Counted from the first letter of the stretch, positions 24,771-34,069 are shown. The stretch is 64,000 nucleotides of DNA from Fidelibacterota bacterium (GCA_004124875.1 SCKJ01000009.1:28840-92839); one strand, 5' to 3'. Notes: generated by a model not told the origin, from the sequence alone. A program made the numbers and translations.

Positions 24771-24974
24771 TGTGCCGAAGGCGGGACTCCCTTCGACAAT
24801 GCCTCCGGCTGGCCTGCGTCAAGGCCGGTCAAACTTACTCAGGGCAGGCTTCTCGTCCCACCGTCTCTCCACTGTGCCGAAGGCGGGACTCCCTTCGACA
24901 ATGCCTCCGGCTGGCCTGCGTCAAGGCCGGTCAAACTTACTCAGGGCAGGCTTCTCGTCCCACCGTCTCTCCAC
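24771..24974. repeat. 102-bp tandem repeat, two full copies, ending in tRNA-Leu
   Basis: TGTGCCGAAGGCGGGACTC starts at 24771, 24873 and 24975, an exact 102-bp period. Two complete units are followed by the tRNA itself, whose 3' end (minus strand) makes the third start. Each unit thus carries a copy of the last 17 nucleotides of tRNA-Leu(GAG) plus about 85 bp of other sequence. A translatable frame through both units is coincidental to the period being a multiple of 3. With the region 24657-24770, it makes up the gap between the TPR gene and the tRNA. Confidence 0.9.
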
Positions 24975-24976
24975 TG

Positions 24977-25060
24977 TGCCGAAGGCGGGACTCGAACCCG
25001 CACAGGATTGCTCCCACTGCCCCCTCAAGACAGCGTGTCTACCAGTTCCACCACTTCGGC
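24977..25060 (-). tRNA. leuU: tRNA-Leu (GAG)
   Basis: A class-II tRNA on the minus strand: acceptor stem GCCGAAG/CTTCGGC, D-arm TGGTAGACACG, anticodon loop CTTGAGG giving GAG, long variable arm, and GGTTCGAGTCC T-arm. The discriminator is A and no CCA is encoded. Its 5' end is 4 bp after the secG stop, the same order as secG-leuU in E. coli. Its last 17 nucleotides recur in the 102-bp repeats downstream. Confidence 0.95.
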
Positions 25061-25064
25061 AGCG

Positions 25065-25469
25065 TTACTCGTTGTCCTCTTCGACGTCATCCTCAACCGG
25101 TTTGTCATCGGCTGCCGGGATGGGTAATGCCGCCGGATCAGACAGTTCCGGCAGATCAATGCTGGTCACCGGTCGAACGGGAGCCAGCAACTGCTGGCCG
25201 GCCTGTTGCCGGACAATGCTCTCTCGTTGCGCTTTGTCCGGATTTCCGGTCAAGGAAATCAAAATCGCTAAAATCATGAATGTCCCCGCAAGGCCGCTGG
25301 TCATTTTAATCATCAGCTTGTCGGCGCCCTGGCCGCCGAACATAGCTGTCGATACGCCACCGCCCATGCTCCCTGCCAGGCCACCGCCCTTCCCCGACTG
25401 CAACAGAATGACAACCACCAACAGAAAGGATGTTAATATATGCAAACCAATTAATATTCCATATAGCAC
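25065..25469 (-). CDS. secG: protein translocase subunit SecG
   Basis: A 134-residue inner-membrane subunit of SecYEG. Two membrane helices (residues 2-23 and 57-75) flank the conserved loop LLQSGKGGGLAGSMGGGVSTAMFG. Beyond residue 80 it has an unusual extended tail ending in an acidic stretch, compared with about 75-110 residues in many bacteria. The start is GTG, overlapping the tpiA stop by one base (TAGTG). The tRNA-Leu(GAG) gene follows after 4 bp. Confidence 0.94.
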   Translation of the reverse strand: MLYGILIGLHILTSFLLVVVILLQSGKGGGLAGSMGGGVSTAMFGGQGADKLMIKMTSGLAGTFMILAILISLTGNPDKAQRESIVRQQAGQQLLAPVRPVTSIDLPELSDPAALPIPAADDKPVEDDVEEDNE

Positions 25470-26242
25470 TATGCGCTCCTCAATTCTTGCTTTGCGATTT
25501 CCGCAATGTTTACAAATTCATCCAGTTCCAGACTGGCGCCGCCGATGAGAAAACCGTCTATGCCCGGCGTGCCGATCAACTCAGCAGCATTGGAACTTTT
25601 CACCGAGCCACCGTAGAGCACTTTTACGGCCCCAAGATCATCATCGGGATACAGGTCTCTCAGGACGCCGCGGACCATCCCATGAGCCTCACCAGCCTGC
25701 TGCGTAGTTGCCACCACCCCGGTTCCTATGGCCCACACCGGCTCGTAGGCAATGACCACCGATTCGACGGGAAACCTCTGCAGTTGACCCAAATCGTTGG
25801 AGAGCTGCTCACGTAAAACCTCCTGAGTGCGGCCTTGATCGCGCTGCTCAAGCAGCTCGCCCACGCACAGCATCACTTTCAGCCCTGCACCCAAGGCAGT
25901 GGCGACTTTCAAAGGCCTCGAATCAGCCGGTTCAGCGAAGACGTGGCGTCTTTCGGAATGCCCGATCAGCACCCATTGGCAACCGCACGCCACCAGCATT
26001 TCAGCCGAATTCTCGCCGGTAAAAGCGCCGCTTTGCTCGTGATGCATATTCTGTCCGCCCATCTCAATGGCGGTATCAACGAGGGCCTCGTGGATGGAGT
26101 GCAACCCCGTGGCCGATGGGAACAAAATAAAATCAACCTCCGGCAGATTCAAGGCTTTTGTCGAGAGTTGACGCGCGAAGGTACGACCCTCCTGGGGGGT
26201 CTTGTGCATCTTCCAATTGCCGGCAATGACGGGAGTTCCCAT
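25469..26242 (-). CDS. tpiA: triosephosphate isomerase
   Basis: A 257-residue TIM-barrel enzyme interconverting dihydroxyacetone phosphate and glyceraldehyde-3-phosphate in glycolysis and gluconeogenesis. The active site is complete: Lys11 in GNWKMHKT, His95 in IGHSERRHVF, Glu167 in AYEPVWAIGTG, and the phosphate-binding GGSVKSSN loop. Two bases separate it from pgk, and it overlaps secG by one. Confidence 0.97.
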   Translation of the reverse strand: MGTPVIAGNWKMHKTPQEGRTFARQLSTKALNLPEVDFILFPSATGLHSIHEALVDTAIEMGGQNMHHEQSGAFTGENSAEMLVACGCQWVLIGHSERRHVFAEPADSRPLKVATALGAGLKVMLCVGELLEQRDQGRTQEVLREQLSNDLGQLQRFPVESVVIAYEPVWAIGTGVVATTQQAGEAHGMVRGVLRDLYPDDDLGAVKVLYGGSVKSSNAAELIGTPGIDGFLIGGASLELDEFVNIAEIAKQELRSA

Positions 26243-26244
26243 CG

Positions 26245-27426
26245 TCAGCGCAACGCCTCCAGGGCCGGGAGCTTGTTGCCGCTGAGCAACTCCAGCGACG
26301 CCCCTCCCCCGGTGCTGATATGGCTGAAATGCTTGGGTTCGGACAGTTTGTAAATGGCCGACACCGAATCTCCCCCCCCAACGATGGAGACGGCGCCATT
26401 CCTGGTGGCTTCGGCGATGCTGGACATGACAATCTCGGTCCCGGTCTGAAAGGGGGCGTACTCAAAAATGCCCATGGGACCGTTCCACAAAATGGTTTTG
26501 CCTTCAGCAATGGCCATGCCGAAATCGGCGCACGTTTCGGGACCCAGGTCGACGCCCATTTCGTCTGGCCGTAAGTCTTCCAGACCAGCCAGGCGCCAGT
26601 CGGCATCGGGATGGCCCCGGTTTGCGGCCACAAGATCCCGCGGCAGCAAAATGGAGATGTTACGCTCCTCCGCCTCCTTGAGTATGGACTCCGCCTCCTC
26701 GAGAAGATCATTCTCCACCAGTGACAAACCAATGTGGTACCCCTGCGCCTTCAAAAAGGTGAAGGCCATGCCTCCACCGATGATCAGGCGGTCGGTCTTG
26801 TCCAGCAGGTGCCGGATCAGTTCGAGTTTGCCGGCAATTTTGGCTCCTCCCAGGACAACGATGAACGGTTTAGCCGGGTTTTCCAACTTCTCTTCGAGAA
26901 AGCGCAACTCGCGGCCCATTAGCAGGCCGTAAGCCCGCTCTTTGAAGTGCGACGCAACGCCCACATTGCTGGCGTGCGCCCGATGCGCAGTGCCGAATGC
27001 GTCGTTCACATAAATTTCGCCATGCTGCGCCAGCCGGGCCGAAAATTCGTCGTCGTTCGCTTCCTCCCCAGTGTAAAAGCGCAAGTTCTCCAGCAGGTGG
27101 ATCTGACCCGGTTTAAGTTTTTTGCTCACGCTGATGGCCTGATCAGAGACACAATCCTGAGAAAAAATAACGTCATGGTCGAGCAGCTGTTCCAAAGTTT
27201 CGGCCACCGGCAAAAGCGACAGTTTCGGCACCACATCTCCATGCGGCCGCCCGAGATGGGACATGAGCACAACGGAACCGCCGAGTTCGATGATGTGGCG
27301 GATGGTGGGCAGCGATGCCTGAATGCGGAAGTCATTATCCACGACCCCGTCATCCAGCGGGACGTTAAAATCGACCCGAACGAGCGCGCGCCTGTCCGCC
27401 AAATCTATAAATTCAACTGGATTCAT
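26245..27426 (-). CDS. pgk: phosphoglycerate kinase
   Basis: A 393-residue two-domain glycolytic kinase that makes ATP from 1,3-bisphosphoglycerate. The N-terminal substrate domain has RALVRVDFNVPLDDG, MSHLGRPHG and NDAFGTAHRAHAS. The C-terminal nucleotide domain has VVLGGAKIAGKLELI, IGGGMAFTFL, LWNGPMGIFEYAPFQTGT and SIVGGGDSVSAI. Length is normal. It lies 23 bp after comF and 2 bp before tpiA. A glyceraldehyde-3-phosphate dehydrogenase gene, often next to pgk, is not in the window. Confidence 0.97.
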   Translation of the reverse strand: MNPVEFIDLADRRALVRVDFNVPLDDGVVDNDFRIQASLPTIRHIIELGGSVVLMSHLGRPHGDVVPKLSLLPVAETLEQLLDHDVIFSQDCVSDQAISVSKKLKPGQIHLLENLRFYTGEEANDDEFSARLAQHGEIYVNDAFGTAHRAHASNVGVASHFKERAYGLLMGRELRFLEEKLENPAKPFIVVLGGAKIAGKLELIRHLLDKTDRLIIGGGMAFTFLKAQGYHIGLSLVENDLLEEAESILKEAEERNISILLPRDLVAANRGHPDADWRLAGLEDLRPDEMGVDLGPETCADFGMAIAEGKTILWNGPMGIFEYAPFQTGTEIVMSSIAEATRNGAVSIVGGGDSVSAIYKLSEPKHFSHISTGGGASLELLSGNKLPALEALR

Positions 27427-27449
27427 GGTTTATCCCTGCGGCGGCAAAG

Positions 27450-28127
27450 TTAACGCTCTGTGGGCGGGGTCGCTATGCTAAACACACCCACATGGGAGTA
27501 TCCCGCCCCCTTGAGAACCTGCGCGCATGCCGATGCGGTAGCGCCGGTGGTCACCACATCGTCAATCAGCAGCGCGCGGGTCCCTTCCGCGGAGAGGCGG
27601 CATTCAAAACTCCCGGCCATGTTGCCAATTCTTTCGCCCGCCGTCAGTCCTGTCTGACTGACCGTCCATTGTCGACGCCGGACAGCCTTGGGGTCCACCG
27701 GCAGCTCCCACGCCTCACCCAGCGCATGGGCCAACAGCAGGGACTGATTGTAGCCCCGCTCCCTCAGTTTTGTGCGATGCAGTGGCACCGGAATCAGGAC
27801 GTCATACGCCTGCTGGAGTTGAGCGGCTGGACTTTCGGCGCAGGCATAGCGCATCAGGTCAACCGCCATCCCTGTGCGGCCCTCATATTTCAGCGCATGG
27901 ATGGCCCGCTGCAGCCGGTCGTCAAACCAGAATGCCGACCAGACGCCGTCCAGGCCAGCCCCGGTTGTCACTTGTGCGACCCAGTTACCCAGGTTCGCCG
28001 GGCTCAGGGAGAAGCCGCAGGCGTCGCACAGATGGTGTCCCGGCTCAACGGGCTGTTCGCAGGTGACGCACAGGCTGGGGAACAGAAGTTCCAGAAATCC
28101 CCCGACGGGGCGGGACAGAACCGTCAT
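27450..28127 (-). CDS. comF: ComF-family phosphoribosyltransferase-like protein
   Basis: A 225-residue protein with an N-terminal zinc-finger-like segment (LCVTCEQPV, then HHLCDACG) and a C-terminal type-I phosphoribosyltransferase fold with the PRPP loop LLIDDVVTTGATASACAQVL. ComF is needed for DNA uptake in competent Gram-positives and Haemophilus, and an amidophosphoribosyltransferase-type relative acts elsewhere; the actual substrate is unknown. Its start overlaps the stop of the ROK gene by 4 bp. Confidence 0.92.
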   Translation of the reverse strand: MTVLSRPVGGFLELLFPSLCVTCEQPVEPGHHLCDACGFSLSPANLGNWVAQVTTGAGLDGVWSAFWFDDRLQRAIHALKYEGRTGMAVDLMRYACAESPAAQLQQAYDVLIPVPLHRTKLRERGYNQSLLLAHALGEAWELPVDPKAVRRRQWTVSQTGLTAGERIGNMAGSFECRLSAEGTRALLIDDVVTTGATASACAQVLKGAGYSHVGVFSIATPPTER

Positions 28128-29032
28128 TGGGCAGCTCTGGCCGGTAGCGCGGCAGCCATTGCGGCGGCGCCCAACAGCGGGGCATCGCTGCCCAGCTTGG
28201 CGGGCACCACCTGTAATTGCGCGGCAGGCAATTCAAAGATATACTCTTTCAGTGAGCGCTCCATCGCAGCGTGAAACTGGCTCCAGGCCCCCGCCATTTC
28301 CCCGCCAACCACAACCATATGCGGGTCCAGAAGATTGACCACATGCACCAGCGACAGTCCCAACACCTTGCCGTAGCGTTGCCACACGGCCTGGGCATTC
28401 TCGTCGCCGTCTTCAGCCAGCTCATAGACTTGCAGGGCTGTGGCCGCCTTGCCACCTAAGCGATGGTAGGCCTTCACCACCCCACTGGCCGAAACGGTAT
28501 CCTCCCAGAGTTCACCCCCTTCAGTCCAGGGCGTCAGCCCGTACTCCGCCGCCGTGCCGGTAGCCCCCCGGTAAACCCGTCCGTTTAAGACAATGCCAAA
28601 TCCAAAGCCGGTGCCCAGGGTGACACCGATGACATAGTCGAGGCCTTTCCCAGCGCCGCCAATGGCCTCACCTAAGGCGAACAGGTTGGCGTCATTGTCA
28701 AGCGCCACGGGACAGTGAAGTTTTGCCAACATCGACTCGCTCAACGGATAGCGCCACAGAAAGGGGATGTTGGGAGTCTCCAGAATGACCCCCTTCATTG
28801 AATCCAGGGGACCGGGGCAGCCCAATCCAACGCTGGCCAGATCGCCACGTTCAAGCGCCCGGGAAGCAAGCAGCGCGTCTATGCGCCCGGCAAGCCGTTC
28901 CACGAGTTCGTCTCCACTGCCTGTGTCGGCCATGCTCAGCGCGTCGCCCCGCCCCAGCAGTTCCATGCGCTCATTAAACAGACCCAGATTGACGGACGTG
29001 CCGCCAATATCAACGCCAATGAAATGGCTCAC
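28124..29032 (-). CDS. ROK-family sugar kinase
   Basis: A 302-residue kinase of the ROK family, likely a glucokinase or related hexose kinase. It shows the phosphate-binding start GVDIGGTSVNLGLFNE, LGCPGPLD, the DNDANLFALGEA segment with the catalytic Asp, and VIGVTLGTGFGFGIVLNG. The zinc-binding CxCGxxGCxE motif of most ROK proteins is absent; TPWTEGGELWEDTVSASG stands in its place. This points to the subgroup without structural zinc. It is tightly coupled with comF (overlap) and the upstream GWxTD-like gene (2 bp). Confidence 0.9.
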   Translation of the reverse strand: MSHFIGVDIGGTSVNLGLFNERMELLGRGDALSMADTGSGDELVERLAGRIDALLASRALERGDLASVGLGCPGPLDSMKGVILETPNIPFLWRYPLSESMLAKLHCPVALDNDANLFALGEAIGGAGKGLDYVIGVTLGTGFGFGIVLNGRVYRGATGTAAEYGLTPWTEGGELWEDTVSASGVVKAYHRLGGKAATALQVYELAEDGDENAQAVWQRYGKVLGLSLVHVVNLLDPHMVVVGGEMAGAWSQFHAAMERSLKEYIFELPAAQLQVVPAKLGSDAPLLGAAAMAAALPARAAQ

Positions 29033-29034
29033 GG

Positions 29035-30534
29035 TCAGTTTTGCATACTGGCGGCGGTGGTATCCGGGGGCGCGAATGTTGTATCCGCTGGCACCGGCGA
29101 GGCGGTGGTGTCCGGAGGCACAAGGGCCGTATCCGCTGGCACCGGCGCTATCATGCTGTCGATGGGCGCGGAGGTGTCCACCGCCACAGTTGGCGGCGCG
29201 CCTGTGACGCTCATGCTATCGCTGCCGGCCATTGCCAGGGACTGCAGCAGAAACAGGGGCACCTGTTCGCCATCCACTTCGGCAAATGTGCCGCGGCCGT
29301 CAATGTCGACAAGGAAGTAGATGGGGCCCTCGTCGCCATAAATCCACAGTTGGGATTCACTCTGGCTGAACGTGGCCGGGGCAATGCGCACCGCTTGGGG
29401 CGGGCCATGCTTGAGCACCAGCCGGGCCCTGGCCGACAGTCCCCTGCGCCGGGTGCGGCCCGCGTCGAGCAGACGGACCAGTTGCCAGCGGTCAATGAGG
29501 TCGCCGGCGGCGACACCCTCCATGACAGTTGTCAGGACGCCAATGCGGTTGAGCTGTTCATCGGAACCGGCAGAGGCGAACCCACGGGCATTGAATCGGC
29601 TCCAGACCTGCTTGAAATCCGCAGCCAAGTTTTTCAGGTCCCGCTTGCTGAAAGTTGCCAGCGCGGCAAGCGTGTCCTCTGCGGCCAGGGAATCTCCAAT
29701 GGTGAACGCGGCCATCTGGGTCGCCGAATTACCGGCTGCAACGATCTGCGCGACAAATCGATAGTCCCCTGGCGGGGCGTGTTCAAACAGAAGGGCGCCG
29801 CGCTGTGCCAGCGTGTTGGCGGGCACCGGGACCTGCCAGAGCCGCGGCCCTGCCACCATCCCCGAATCGTTGAGGATGGAGATGGAGAGGGTAACGGTGT
29901 CTTCGGGCGACAGGCCGTAGACTTCCAGCATGTACCATATCCAGGCCTTGTTCTGCTCAAAGACAGGCGGCACCGCGGGCGTCACATTAAGCCCCAGCCG
30001 CGAGGTAGCCGCTACCGGTGAGGCCCAGCCCACCTGGCGGGCCAGCACCAGATCGCTGAGGTCCAGCTCGTTGTAGGAATAGGCCGGGAGGGTGACTGAA
30101 AAGGTCTGGTCGAAGGCGATGCCGCCGCGGTACTCCACCACCACTTGCAGATCGTACTCCCCCGGTTTGGCGGTGAGCGAGGTCGTGCTGGTAATGGCAT
30201 CACCCGTGGCCCTGCCGGAGCGCCGGGATCGCCGGGAGCCATCGCGTAAAGTGGCATCGGAAAATTCGATGATCTGCCCCCGGTGTTTCAGCAGCACGGC
30301 CGTGGCCAGCTCCTTTACATATTGCGAGCCGTAGGCAGCGATAATTTCCTCAGGCGAAGGCACCTCGAGATAGACCTCCAGGGTGGTCATGCCCCTGCCG
30401 GCGCGAAAAGTGGCAAATTCCACCGCCACCGGGAGCGCCTGTTGATCCGCATGGGCCGGAGCTGGGGGCAGCGGTTGGGCCAGCGCCATGTGCGCCGTTG
30501 CCAGGAGCAGGGCCGGCAGATAATTAGGCCGCAT
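29035..30534 (-). CDS. secreted GWxTD-like envelope protein
   Basis: A 499-residue exported protein (signal peptide ending HMALAQ). Residues 25-290 look like beta-rich domains. The region 300-430 follows the layout of the GWxTD domain, an FCB-group envelope family: a helical segment with VWSRFN, then VLKHGPPQAVRIAP, LWIYGDEGPIYFLVDIDGRGTF. The GWxTD motif itself is not visible; RTRRRGLSARAR stands in that place. The tail has two near-identical 16-residue repeats (PVPADT...PPDTTA) from a 48-bp tandem repeat. It overlaps smc by 11 bp. Function is unknown. Confidence 0.65.
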   Translation of the reverse strand: MRPNYLPALLLATAHMALAQPLPPAPAHADQQALPVAVEFATFRAGRGMTTLEVYLEVPSPEEIIAAYGSQYVKELATAVLLKHRGQIIEFSDATLRDGSRRSRRSGRATGDAITSTTSLTAKPGEYDLQVVVEYRGGIAFDQTFSVTLPAYSYNELDLSDLVLARQVGWASPVAATSRLGLNVTPAVPPVFEQNKAWIWYMLEVYGLSPEDTVTLSISILNDSGMVAGPRLWQVPVPANTLAQRGALLFEHAPPGDYRFVAQIVAAGNSATQMAAFTIGDSLAAEDTLAALATFSKRDLKNLAADFKQVWSRFNARGFASAGSDEQLNRIGVLTTVMEGVAAGDLIDRWQLVRLLDAGRTRRRGLSARARLVLKHGPPQAVRIAPATFSQSESQLWIYGDEGPIYFLVDIDGRGTFAEVDGEQVPLFLLQSLAMAGSDSMSVTGAPPTVAVDTSAPIDSMIAPVPADTALVPPDTTASPVPADTTFAPPDTTAASMQN

Positions 30535-33500
30535 ACTGCTTCAAATCGACGGATACCAAAGTCGAAAGTCCTTCTTCTGCCATCGTCACCCCGTAGAGAT
30601 AATCGGCCTGCTCCATACTCAGCTTGTTGTGCGTCACCACGATAAATTGAGTCTCCTCGGCAAACTGGCTGATAACTTTGCTGAATTTACCAATATTTAC
30701 ATCGTCAAGGGGCGCATCGACCTCATCGAGGATGCAGTAGGGGCTCGGCTTGACCCTGTAAATAGCAAACAGCAGCGCAATGGCGGTGAGGGCCTTTTCG
30801 CCCGCAGAAAGTGACCGCAATGTGTGCGTCTTCTTGCCGGGCGGCACGGCGATGATTTCGATATCGGATTCCAGGGGATCGGGATCGCCCACAAGCCGCA
30901 AGTCCCCCTGGCCGCCTTCGAAAAACATGGCGAATGTCTGCTTGAAATGGTGCCGGATGGCGTCGTAAGTAGTCTGAAACTGCTCACGGGCCTGATGATC
31001 AATTTTCTCAATGGTTTCCCGCAACGTTACTTCCGAGGCGTTGAGATCGTCGCGCTGATCGGTGAGGATTGAGAGCCGTTCCAGCTCCTCGCTGTGCTCC
31101 TGGGAAACCGCCATGTTCACCGGCCCGATTCTCTCCAGGGACCGGTGTATCAGCTCCACCTCACGTTGCAAACTGGACTCATCCAGACCGGCATCGCTCT
31201 CATGTAATTTACCCACTGATTTGCCATACAGCTCTTTGATCCGGGAGCGAATCAGGGACTCCTCCCGTTCGAGCTGCCCCAAGGCCAGTTCCCTGGCCTG
31301 CAAATCACCAAGATCGGATTCCCTGCGGTGCTGGCGGCTGCGCAGCTGGGCCTCCTGTTCCGAGATGTCGTCACGGGCTTTGCGGGCATTGGCCTCCGCC
31401 GCGCCGGCAGCCTCTCTCGCCTGGGTCACCTTGCCGAGCAGGTCCTGCACATCGATGGAGGCCTGATGAACTTTTTCCTTGAGCCGCGCCAGCTCGCCCT
31501 CAGTGGCTATCTTTTCTTCAGCCAGCGCCGTTAACCTCTGCGCCGCTGATTGCAGCAGATCTTCGAGAGACAACTTGCGCTCCGCTAATTTTTCGCGCTC
31601 GTTTTCCAGGTTGATCAGCGCCAGACGGTGCTCCTGCAGCGCTTCGCGCCACTTTTCCATCTGCTGCTGAGCCTGACTGAATTTTTCCTGCGCGCTCTCT
31701 TTTGCCGATTCCAGCGCCTGCTCCTTTTTTTGCAGATCCTCTATGGCGCCGCTCTGACTGGCAAGACTCTCGTTGAGCTGCTTAAGATCGGTGCCAAGGA
31801 GCGGCAGTTCTTCGCGTTTCGAGGTTAACCCCTTGGCGCCCTGTTCCTGCTGGTAGCGAATCTGGGCGGCGGCGGCTTTTATGTCGGCGATGCCGGTTAA
31901 GTTGGCGGCTATCAATGCTTCCCGCTCTTTGGACTCCGCCTCCTGAACCTGAATCTGCTCCTTCGCCTCTTGCAGATTCTTGACAGCCTCTTGCAGCTTC
32001 AGCCGTGAACTTTCCAGCTCGCTGCTATACTTCTCTATTTCGGCCGACCGCCCAACCATTGATGCTGCTGGTGCGCTCGTGCTGTCATCGCCGCCACCGC
32101 CGTGGGTCCAGAGGGGGACACGGCCATATCGATCACCACCGGGGGTAATAATGGTGATGCTCCCATCGAGAGCGCCGGCATCGGGTTCGCCATTATTGCT
32201 GGCGAGGAAGACGCCATCAAGCAGCGCGCCGAAAAGGGGCCGCAGGGAGACATCAACGGTGATGAGCTCCACCAGACGCGTGAGACCCGCAGCCGCGCTG
32301 GTACGGGTGGCATGATCCTCAATCCTGTCCAGGGGTATCACCGACAACCGGCCAAGGCGATTTTGCCGGGCCGCAGCGAGCAGCTCCCTGGCTTCTACAG
32401 ATGTGCGTACCACCAGCGCCGTGGCCATCGTACCCAGCGCCGCCTCCACCGCGGCGGCATGATCGCCCTGTAACCGGGCAAGGGCCGCCACCGTGCCCAG
32501 CACGCCGGGGTGCTCGTCCAGGTTGGACAGCACCGCCCGGGTACCGGCGGGATAGCCTTCATGGTCAACCGCCAGCCGCTGAAGCATCGATAGCTGCGTT
32601 TCGAGCAGTCTGCGCTGCGTGTCGGCGGCGTTGGCCTCATCTTTTGCAACGTCCAGCATTTTCCGGAGCCGGTTAAGTTCTGTCGCCGCCTGCTCTGCGT
32701 CGGCTTCCAGGGCGGCGCCCGCAGTCTCCTTTTCGCCCAAGCCGGTCTCCAAAAGTGCCAGCGCCTGGCTCTGCTGCCGGACCTGTTCCTCGGCCACCTG
32801 CAGCTCCGCTTCAAGCTTCTTCGAGGCGGCCTCTTGTTCCTTGATGAGCTCCACAGTTCGTTGTCGCCTGGCGGCCGCCTCAAGCAGTTGCCGCTGGTGC
32901 CGGAAATGTTTCTCCCGGGTCTCTTCCAGCGCCGCTTCCGCCACCTTGAACGCCTCGGTAAAGGCTGCCTCCTGCTCTAGCTTGGCAGCCAGCCCGGCAC
33001 GATGCTCCTGTGTGCCCGGCGCCAGCGCTTCCATCTGTTTGCCGAGCTGCTCAACGGTTGACTGTCGCTCAGGTATGCCCGCCTCTTCGCGGGAACGCTC
33101 AGTGGCAATCCGGGCCAGTGCGGCTGAGGATGCCTTGATCTGCTCATCCCGGACGGCCGACTGCCTGCGGTGCTCGTTGTGCTCCTCATTGGCTGCCTCC
33201 AGCAAGGTGGTGGCGGCCTGGTACTGCTGCTCCAATTCTGTTTGGAAATCCCGCGCGCTGTTGATCTCCTGTTCCTGCTTGCCGATCTCATCGGCCTCGG
33301 AATCCCTTGTGCTTTTGCCCGACTGAAGGACAGCCATAAGGGGCGCCTTCTGTTTCGTTATGGTATGGACCTTGAGGCGCGCAAGGGTCAGTTCCTTAGC
33401 GCTCAGGCTGCCGGTTAATTTGCGGTGGCGGTCGAATCGCTTCAGCTGCAGCTCGAGATTTTTAACCTTGGCACCCACCTCCTCGGCAATGTCGTTGATG

Positions 33501-34069
33501 CGCTCCATATCGAGACGCGTAGCCTCGAGCTTCCTGAATGTCGATGTGCGCTGTTTTTTGTACCGGTTCACACCGGCTGCCTCTTCAAACATGCGCCGGC
33601 GGTCTTCCCCTGCCTCAGACAAAATATCTTCAACCATTTTCAGCTCGATAACCGAGTAGGCATCGCTGCCCATGCCCGTATCCATGAACAGGTCGGTAAT
33701 ATCCTTAAGCCTGCACGGTTGGCGATTAATGAAGTACTCACTTTCGCCATCGCGGTAGAGTCTGCGGGTGATCTCTATATCGGTATACTCGATGGGCAGC
33801 TTGCCCTTGTCGTTGTGGATGGTGACACTCACCTCGCACAGGCTCGATGGCTTATGGTGTTTTGAGCCGTTGAAGATGATCTCTTCCATGCGGCCGGCAC
33901 GGATAACGGACTGCCTCTGCTCGCCCAGCACCCAGCGCAGGGCATCTACAATGTTGGTCTTGCCGCACCCGTTGGGACCGACCACGCCGGTGATGCCCCG
34001 GCCGAGCTTGATGGTCGATTTTTTGCCGAACGATTTAAATCCGTGAAGCACGATACTGGAAATATGCAA
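30524..34069 (-). CDS. smc: chromosome segregation protein SMC
   Basis: An 1181-residue condensin ATPase that folds and segregates the chromosome with ScpA/ScpB. Walker A (GPNGCGKTNIVDALRWVLGEQ) is at residues 33-53. The two long coiled coils (about 165-500 and 665-1010) flank a globular hinge around 510-640. The C-terminal head carries the signature motif LRSLSAGEKALTAIALLFAI and Walker B YCILDEVDAPLDDVN. The length is that of bacterial SMC. It starts the nine-gene run that ends with secG and tRNA-Leu. No scpA or scpB is nearby. Confidence 0.97.
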   Translation of the reverse strand: MHISSIVLHGFKSFGKKSTIKLGRGITGVVGPNGCGKTNIVDALRWVLGEQRQSVIRAGRMEEIIFNGSKHHKPSSLCEVSVTIHNDKGKLPIEYTDIEITRRLYRDGESEYFINRQPCRLKDITDLFMDTGMGSDAYSVIELKMVEDILSEAGEDRRRMFEEAAGVNRYKKQRTSTFRKLEATRLDMERINDIAEEVGAKVKNLELQLKRFDRHRKLTGSLSAKELTLARLKVHTITKQKAPLMAVLQSGKSTRDSEADEIGKQEQEINSARDFQTELEQQYQAATTLLEAANEEHNEHRRQSAVRDEQIKASSAALARIATERSREEAGIPERQSTVEQLGKQMEALAPGTQEHRAGLAAKLEQEAAFTEAFKVAEAALEETREKHFRHQRQLLEAAARRQRTVELIKEQEAASKKLEAELQVAEEQVRQQSQALALLETGLGEKETAGAALEADAEQAATELNRLRKMLDVAKDEANAADTQRRLLETQLSMLQRLAVDHEGYPAGTRAVLSNLDEHPGVLGTVAALARLQGDHAAAVEAALGTMATALVVRTSVEARELLAAARQNRLGRLSVIPLDRIEDHATRTSAAAGLTRLVELITVDVSLRPLFGALLDGVFLASNNGEPDAGALDGSITIITPGGDRYGRVPLWTHGGGGDDSTSAPAASMVGRSAEIEKYSSELESSRLKLQEAVKNLQEAKEQIQVQEAESKEREALIAANLTGIADIKAAAAQIRYQQEQGAKGLTSKREELPLLGTDLKQLNESLASQSGAIEDLQKKEQALESAKESAQEKFSQAQQQMEKWREALQEHRLALINLENEREKLAERKLSLEDLLQSAAQRLTALAEEKIATEGELARLKEKVHQASIDVQDLLGKVTQAREAAGAAEANARKARDDISEQEAQLRSRQHRRESDLGDLQARELALGQLEREESLIRSRIKELYGKSVGKLHESDAGLDESSLQREVELIHRSLERIGPVNMAVSQEHSEELERLSILTDQRDDLNASEVTLRETIEKIDHQAREQFQTTYDAIRHHFKQTFAMFFEGGQGDLRLVGDPDPLESDIEIIAVPPGKKTHTLRSLSAGEKALTAIALLFAIYRVKPSPYCILDEVDAPLDDVNIGKFSKVISQFAEETQFIVVTHNKLSMEQADYLYGVTMAEEGLSTLVSVDLKQYAA

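Noticed and set aside
24760..25548. 262-codon frame through the 102-bp repeats, tRNA-Leu and secG
   Set aside because: It runs through a tRNA and opposite secG; the in-phase repeats only reflect a 102-bp period.
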